The position numbers were made by a program, and so were the translations under genes. The notes under the pieces are model-generated. The model was not told the DNA's origin. It ran no database searches and saw only the letters and a list, made by a program, of their open reading frames with translations. 44,758 nt of DNA from DATJSN01 sp035504095 (GTDB lineage Bacteria > Planctomycetota > Phycisphaerae > WQYP01): NCBI GenBank assembly GCA_035504095.1, contig DATJSN010000058.1:1-44758 (forward strand). Direction: 5' to 3'. This document shows positions 40,338-44,758 of this stretch, piece after piece. Every line of letters starts with the position of its first letter. Within the stretch, counting starts at the first letter, position 1.

Positions 40338-41237
40338 ATGCGCATCATTTCATTATTAGCCGGCGGAACTGAAATCGTCTGCGCCCTGGGTGCCGGCGCC
40401 GAGCTTGTCGCCCGATCGCATGAATGTGACAATCCCTCATGGGTAAAAAAACTTCCCGGCGTTACCCATCCAGCATTTAATACCGATGTTTCAAGCCGCG
40501 AAATTGATGCCGAAGTAAACCGCCGAATAAAAGCCCAAGAGCCGCTGTACATCATCGACCGGGAAAAAATCGACCGGCTCCAGCCTGATCTGTTGATCAC
40601 TCAGGCACATTGCGAAGTTTGCGCGGTTACGCCAGGTGATGTGAAAAAATCAGGTTGTGCCGTTACCGGAACGAAGATTCTCGCGCTTCAGGCGGGCACG
40701 CTGGAGGGAATATTTCAGGACATCACGGATATTGCCGCTGCAATTGAAAAACCCCAAACAGGGCGCCAACTTGTGGCTGCGATGCGAACACGTTTGTCGG
40801 AAATTCACTCCGCGGTCAAACCAAAACAACGGCCGACCCTGGTTGTGCTTGAATGGACCGAGCCGGTCTTCGCGATGGGCAATTGGGGGCCGGAATTAGT
40901 GGAGTTTGCCAACGGGGAATTGCTGCTGGCGCATAAAGGTGAACATTCGCGAGCGATTAGTTGGGATCTGGTGCGCCAGGCAGACCCTGAATATTTGATC
41001 GTCGCGCCCTGCGGTTTCGATTTAGCACGCGCCAAGCGCGAGATTACGGTATTGGAAAAATATCCCGGCTTCCATGAATTAAAAGCCGTCAGGCAGGGCA
41101 AATTGATTTTTGCCGACGGCAATCTTTATTTCAATCGTTCAGGTATGACCGTAATAGAAACTGCGGAAATCCTTGCGGACATTCTGCATGGCGCCAATCT
41201 GCATAAGAAAACTGAGTCATTTGCAAAACATTTTTAA
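40338..41237 (+). CDS. BtuF-like cobalamin-binding protein without signal peptide
   Basis: A 299-residue periplasmic-binding-protein fold of the BtuF/FepB type: MRIISLLAGGTEIVCALGAG at the N-terminus, SHECDNPSWVKKLP, then PDLLITQAHCEVCAV, the TLVVLEWTEPVFAMGNW strand, ADPEYLIVAPCGFDL and the RSGMTVIETAEILADILH end. Such proteins bind B12 or iron chelates for ABC import. This one has no signal peptide or lipobox, so it is probably cytoplasmic and may bind or deliver corrinoid inside the cell. It follows the PP-loop ligase at 17 bases and precedes the YidE-type transporter at 20 bases, one operon. Confidence 0.87.
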   Translation: MRIISLLAGGTEIVCALGAGAELVARSHECDNPSWVKKLPGVTHPAFNTDVSSREIDAEVNRRIKAQEPLYIIDREKIDRLQPDLLITQAHCEVCAVTPGDVKKSGCAVTGTKILALQAGTLEGIFQDITDIAAAIEKPQTGRQLVAAMRTRLSEIHSAVKPKQRPTLVVLEWTEPVFAMGNWGPELVEFANGELLLAHKGEHSRAISWDLVRQADPEYLIVAPCGFDLARAKREITVLEKYPGFHELKAVRQGKLIFADGNLYFNRSGMTVIETAEILADILHGANLHKKTESFAKHF

Positions 41238-41257
41238 GACGATTTTAATGGCTCTAA

Positions 41258-42913
41258 ATGAACTGGCTTACTGAATTACCTGCGACACAACCCACCGCCT
41301 GGGCGGTGCTTGTGCTGATGATTGTCGCTGTCGCAGGCTTTGTTCTGGCACAAATCAAAATTAAAGGCATTGGCCTCGGCGTTACAGGCGTTCTTTTTGC
41401 GGGCATCATCGCCGGGCATTTCGGATTGCACATCGACGAAGAAATTCTGGAATTTGTCCGCGACTTCGGGCTTGTGCTTTTCGTATTCACCATCGGCCTG
41501 CAGCTTGGTCCGGGGTTCTTCGCCGCTTTCCGCAAACAGGGGCTGGTGCTGAATTTTCTGTCGCTGGCCATTGTCCTTCTTGGCGCCGGCGTAACCATAG
41601 GGGCCGGCCGCCTGCTTAACGTCAATTCTTTCGCATCGCTTGGGTTGTTTTCCGGGGCAACGACCAATACGCCGTCGCTGGGGGCTACACAACTCATGCT
41701 CAAAACGATGGGTGGAAATTTTGGCCGGAATGTTGATGCCCCGGCGCTGGCTTACGCTGTCGCTTATCCCGGCGCCGTCGCAGGAATCATCGGTGTGATT
41801 TTGTTTTTACGTTTTGTCTGCGGCGGCAAAAGCAGGCAGCCGCAAACTCCTCAAAAAGAGCCCGAACACGTGGATAGGATCAGCCTTCTGGTGGAAAATT
41901 CGACCGGAGAAAATATGTCGATCGGCGATATACACGCTCGTTACGGCGTGGTTATTTCCCGCATCAAAAAAAGCGGCTCGGGGGAAATCCAGACCGCCGA
42001 AGAACACATGCCCCTTCACAAGGGCGACGTTGTTCTGGCTGTAGGAACGCGGGCAGCGCTGCAGAAATTCCGCGAGGCCACGGGGTGCGAAAGTGAAATA
42101 AGCCTGCTGCACGCACCGGGAAAAATTATTTCCCAGAGAATGGTCGTGACGCGCCCAGAAGTTCTGGGAAAAACCCTCAAGGAACTAAAGTTCTCCGAAC
42201 GCTTTGGCATAATCGTCACGCGTGTGGCGCGAGGCGACGTCGAAATGACTGCCATGAACGATCTGCAGCTTCATTTCGGCGACATATTGCAGGTGGTCGG
42301 CACGGAACAAGCGCTTGCTGACGCGGCGAAACTGCTGGGAGATCGCATTCACGCCGTCCATGAAACGAATTTCATGCCCATTTTTGTGGGTATTGCCCTT
42401 GGCGTTCTGGTCGGCGCTATTCCGATTATCGTTCCCAGCGTGCCCGTACCGGTGCACATGGGCATGGCGGGCGGACCGTTGATTATGGCGATTATATTAA
42501 GCCGGATCGGCCGCATCGGACCGCTGGTCTGGTATATGCCCGCCAGTGCCAACATCGCTTTCCGTGAATTGGGTATCACGCTTTTTCTCGCCTGCGTCGG
42601 GCTTAAAGCGGGCGGGAATTTTTTCGAAACGGTTTTTACCAACATCGGATTGCATTGGTTTCTGGCCGGTCTGGCAATTACCATAGTCCCGCTTTTACTG
42701 GTCGCGCTCTTTGCCCGTTTTGTTCTCAGGCTCGATGTCTCCGCAGTCAACGGAGTTCTGGCCGGCAGCATGACCGATCCGCCGGCACTGGCGTTTGCCC
42801 ACAGTATGAGCGCGTCGGACGCGCCACTGGTCGCCTATGCCGCGGTTTATCCACTTACGATGCTGCTGCGTATTTTCACGGCACAGGTTCTGGTGGTGAT
42901 CTTGTGCCGGTAG
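41258..42913 (+). CDS. YidE/AspT-type putative antiporter with TrkA-C domains
   Basis: A 551-residue membrane protein of the AAE (aspartate:alanine exchanger) family. Two blocks of about five helices (residues about 15-190 and 370-550) each hold the family repeat: GLVLFVFTIGLQLGPGFFAA and LGITLFLACVGLKAGGNFFE. Between them lie two TrkA-C (RCK_C) domains (about 205-290 and 295-360; HMPLHKGDVVLAVG, QLHFGDILQVVG). SGATTNTPSLGATQ and AGSMTDPPALAFA are matching repeat motifs. It should exchange organic anions across the inner membrane; the substrate is unknown. It is last in an operon with the BtuF-like and Dph6-like genes. The two halves and both domains appear complete. Confidence 0.92.
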   Translation: MNWLTELPATQPTAWAVLVLMIVAVAGFVLAQIKIKGIGLGVTGVLFAGIIAGHFGLHIDEEILEFVRDFGLVLFVFTIGLQLGPGFFAAFRKQGLVLNFLSLAIVLLGAGVTIGAGRLLNVNSFASLGLFSGATTNTPSLGATQLMLKTMGGNFGRNVDAPALAYAVAYPGAVAGIIGVILFLRFVCGGKSRQPQTPQKEPEHVDRISLLVENSTGENMSIGDIHARYGVVISRIKKSGSGEIQTAEEHMPLHKGDVVLAVGTRAALQKFREATGCESEISLLHAPGKIISQRMVVTRPEVLGKTLKELKFSERFGIIVTRVARGDVEMTAMNDLQLHFGDILQVVGTEQALADAAKLLGDRIHAVHETNFMPIFVGIALGVLVGAIPIIVPSVPVPVHMGMAGGPLIMAIILSRIGRIGPLVWYMPASANIAFRELGITLFLACVGLKAGGNFFETVFTNIGLHWFLAGLAITIVPLLLVALFARFVLRLDVSAVNGVLAGSMTDPPALAFAHSMSASDAPLVAYAAVYPLTMLLRIFTAQVLVVILCR

Positions 42914-42989
42914 TGGCGCGGTCACTTCACAGCCCCAATCACCCATCGCGTATAACCCTGAGAATTAAATTGCCCCGGCATTCCTCGCC

Positions 42990-43021
42990 GCACGATCCCC
43001 CATCCCCTGTCACCTATTCCC
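42990..43021. repeat. Low-complexity CCCC-rich segment at a gene end
   Basis: A run of the type GATCCCCCATCCCCTGTCAC ends at CTATTCCC and contains the stop codon of the minus-strand gene 43010-43810. It resembles the CCCTGTTCCCTGTACCC part of the element at 16061-16133. The rest of 42914-43009 shows nothing clear. Confidence 0.4.
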
Positions 43022-43810
43022 TTCGTTTGTGGTCGTTTCCACGTCGCCGGGTAATTCAGAATCAAAAGTAAACGACGGCAGGCCCATTTCTTTGCGGGCG
43101 GCGTTGGAATCATCGAGAGTGGGAATCAACTGATCGGCGAGAACAAAACGCACAGTTCCATCGGCAAAAGCCAGTGGACCGCCGCGGGTGACGTCCTGGT
43201 CATTGGTGAATAAAAGAATAATCCGGCCCAGAAGTTTCCCGGAATCGGGTCCTGCGGGAATATGAAGATCTGAACCCATATAACGGAAATCGCTGTTGCG
43301 GCTGACCGCCGCGGCAAGGACGGCGGGGTTGACCTTTTCCCAGCCGGCGGGCAACTCCAGGGGCGTCAGAATGTTGGTTGGATCACTCAGTTCAGCCGGC
43401 GTAATTTTGTGCTGGATCAGCAAAACCGCCAGATTGGGCGGGAACTTTCCGTTGTTGCTTTGAGCATACGCACTGCAGGCATCGGCGATTTGCTGCATAT
43501 TGGCAAACTCGGCGCGTTCACGCGCTTCGTGAAGCGCGACGGACTGAAATGTCAAAAGTAGTGTGGCGGCAAGCATGGATCCAATGCCCAGCCAGCGCCC
43601 CAACAGCCAGTGTTGTTTGTCCTGTATGCGGTAGAGAATTGCTCCAGCGCCGAGGAAAAGCGTCAGCAACGTCAGCACCATGCCGACAATTGACGGCGGC
43701 TGATCCACGGCAGGCGCATTCTGTGACAGAAAAATCGCTTCACCAATCAGGCAAACGACCGCGGCGACGGAGAGCCAGTTAATATAGGTGGGACGGGAAT
43801 TTTCGGTCAT
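43010..43810 (-). CDS. Membrane protein with pseudopilin-like soluble domain
   Basis: A 266-residue protein. Three hydrophobic segments lie near the N-terminus (WLSVAAVVCLIGEAIFL, VGMVLTLLTLFLGAGAIL, WLGIGSMLAATLLLTF). The outer part starts EFANMQQIADACSAYAQSNN-GKFPP, resembling the post-helix segment of type II pseudopilins, and later shows PLAFADGTVRFV, like the DG ending of that group. There is no prepilin cleavage site. It starts eight bases after scpA and is probably co-transcribed with it. I cannot name a function. The last residues (TTNEGNR) are encoded by a low-complexity repeat. Confidence 0.75.
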   Translation of the reverse strand: MTENSRPTYINWLSVAAVVCLIGEAIFLSQNAPAVDQPPSIVGMVLTLLTLFLGAGAILYRIQDKQHWLLGRWLGIGSMLAATLLLTFQSVALHEARERAEFANMQQIADACSAYAQSNNGKFPPNLAVLLIQHKITPAELSDPTNILTPLELPAGWEKVNPAVLAAAVSRNSDFRYMGSDLHIPAGPDSGKLLGRIILLFTNDQDVTRGGPLAFADGTVRFVLADQLIPTLDDSNAARKEMGLPSFTFDSELPGDVETTTNEGNR

Positions 43811-43818
43811 TATTTGCC

Positions 43819-44721
43819 CTAATCAGGTCCGGCGTCGGAGGCAACCGGACCAGAGACGATATTCTCATCGGTCGGAATAGCGGCTGTTTCAGATGAATCA
43901 ATCGAAGGCTCTTCGGCCTCGGCCGCCGGAGCTGGCGGAGGAGTTTCAGATGTGTTGGCGTCATTGGCTTCATCGCCGGACGCCGGAGCAAGCGGATTAA
44001 GTGTAATCTGGATTTCTCCAAGCTCTCCGGATTGGTGGACGATGATTTTTTTCTGGCGAATCAATTCCAGCATGGCTAAAAACAGGCCGATCATTTCCGT
44101 GCGTAATTTGCGGCCTTCGAACATGGACTGAAGCGTGAGCGTTCCGTCCCGCGAAAGCCGGTCAAGAACGTCCGCCTGATGCAGACTGATAGGCGTATCA
44201 TCGTAAACCACTTCATGACCAAATGCCGAATGGCCCACGCTGGCCATGATCGCGTTAAATGCGTCAATGAGCACAAAAAGATTAAGGTCTTCAAGGTCCA
44301 GCGGAGGCCGGCCGCCTTCGCGATTCACGGCGCGGGCGTAGCGGTCCTGTTCGAGTTGTGCCCGGCGATGGAGGTTATTGGCGGCGTCCTTGAAATTTTT
44401 GTAAGCCAGAAGCTGCTCGACGAGCTCCTTGCGCGGATCGATCAGTTCATCGGTGCCTGAGCCGCCGCCGGCATCGGAAACAGCGGGAGGATTGAGCATC
44501 CGGCTTTTGATTTCCATGAGCGTGGCCGCCATGACCAGGAATTCGCCGGCGAGATTAATGTCTATTTTGCGGATGATCTCGACGTGCTGGAGATACTGCT
44601 GCGTGATGCTGGCGATGGGAATGTCGTAGATGTCGACTTCTTCCTTGCGAATCAAGTATAGCAACAGCTCCAGCGGGCCGTTGTATACGTCAAGTTCAAC
44701 TCGATAATCGGCCTGATCCAT
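43819..44721 (-). CDS. scpA: Segregation and condensation protein A
   Basis: A 300-residue kleisin that bridges the SMC heads with ScpB in the chromosome-condensing complex. The N-terminus YRVELDVYNGPLELLLYLIRKEEVDIYDIPI is diagnostic, with AGEFLVMAATLMEIKSRMLNP following. The C-terminal winged-helix (DVLDRLSRDGTLTLQSMFEG, AMLELIRQKKIIVHQ) ends at about residue 245. An acidic Pro/Ala/Glu-rich tail of about 50 residues follows, longer than usual. ATG 44721 is a few residues before the conserved part. No scpB is visible in the window. Confidence 0.95.
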   Translation of the reverse strand: MDQADYRVELDVYNGPLELLLYLIRKEEVDIYDIPIASITQQYLQHVEIIRKIDINLAGEFLVMAATLMEIKSRMLNPPAVSDAGGGSGTDELIDPRKELVEQLLAYKNFKDAANNLHRRAQLEQDRYARAVNREGGRPPLDLEDLNLFVLIDAFNAIMASVGHSAFGHEVVYDDTPISLHQADVLDRLSRDGTLTLQSMFEGRKLRTEMIGLFLAMLELIRQKKIIVHQSGELGEIQITLNPLAPASGDEANDANTSETPPPAPAAEAEEPSIDSSETAAIPTDENIVSGPVASDAGPD

Positions 44722-44758
44722 GGGTTCAGAATAACGAATGCCCCCTGCCGGGGCCAGT

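Overview
The window looks like a chromosomal segment of a planctomycete, most probably a member of the Phycisphaerae or a close relative. The reasons are three secreted proteins with PEP-CTERM tails, a long-leader prepilin with a C-terminal H-x(n)-DG type end, TPR-rich glycosyltransferases, a mid-range GC content, and many genes without a clear Shine-Dalgarno. This placement is inferred from gene content; no rRNA is present. I saw no transposase, integrase, phage gene or CRISPR array.

Layout. 1-324: tail of a cut gene. 326-2417 (minus): ndk, cupin, phospholipase-D/cardiolipin-synthase-like protein. 2587-8636 (plus): three tandem paralogous polytopic membrane proteins with TPR tails (GT-C/TMTC-like); the first two share an almost identical 3' end. 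8713-8784: tRNA-Thr(UGU). 8786-11521 (minus): XRE-type regulator, SASA-type carbohydrate esterase, phosphatidylserine synthase. 11648-12403: unknown protein, possibly read from a leaderless mRNA. 12671-17837 (plus): PEP-CTERM exonuclease/endonuclease/phosphatase-family protein, then two TPR glycosyltransferases (GT41/OGT-like and GT9-like) with DNA-level 102-bp repeats. 17955-18818 (minus): small PEP-CTERM protein with two OB-like modules, preceded by a structured leader. 19345-23464 (plus): ECF sigma factor, putative anti-sigma with a pseudopilin-like outer domain, aldo/keto reductase, exported beta-carbonic anhydrase, GmhA-like SIS protein. 23546-25421 (minus): prepilin-like protein and a small membrane protein. 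25935-33735 (plus): giant PEP-CTERM protein carrying the same OB-like modules plus a dockerin-like pair, then a beta-propeller phosphoesterase and a Pho84-like MFS transporter. 33710-35605 (minus): four genes joined by ATGA overlaps. 35646-36751 (plus): small unknown protein and an EboB-like TatD-family hydrolase. 36784-39129 (minus): Tat-exported GH95-like glycosidase. 39309-39557 (minus): tiny cysteine-rich CWC protein. 39598-42913 (plus): Dph6-like PP-loop ligase, BtuF-like cobalamin-binding protein, YidE/AspT-type transporter. 43010-44721 (minus): ScpA and a membrane protein.

How it fits together. Much of the window concerns the cell surface and exported enzymes: PEP-CTERM proteins, glycosyltransferases, polysaccharide esterase and glycosidase, prepilin-like proteins. 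A recurring theme, by inference only, is extracellular phosphate or nucleic-acid scavenging: an anchored EEP-type phosphodiesterase, OB-like surface proteins, a secreted phosphoesterase and a phosphate-type transporter. The most distinctive items for follow-up are the family of paired OB-like PEP-CTERM proteins with its possible RNA switch, the anti-sigma/pseudopilin-like fusion, the recombined TMTC-like trio, and the Dph6-BtuF-YidE operon with its divergent CWC gene.
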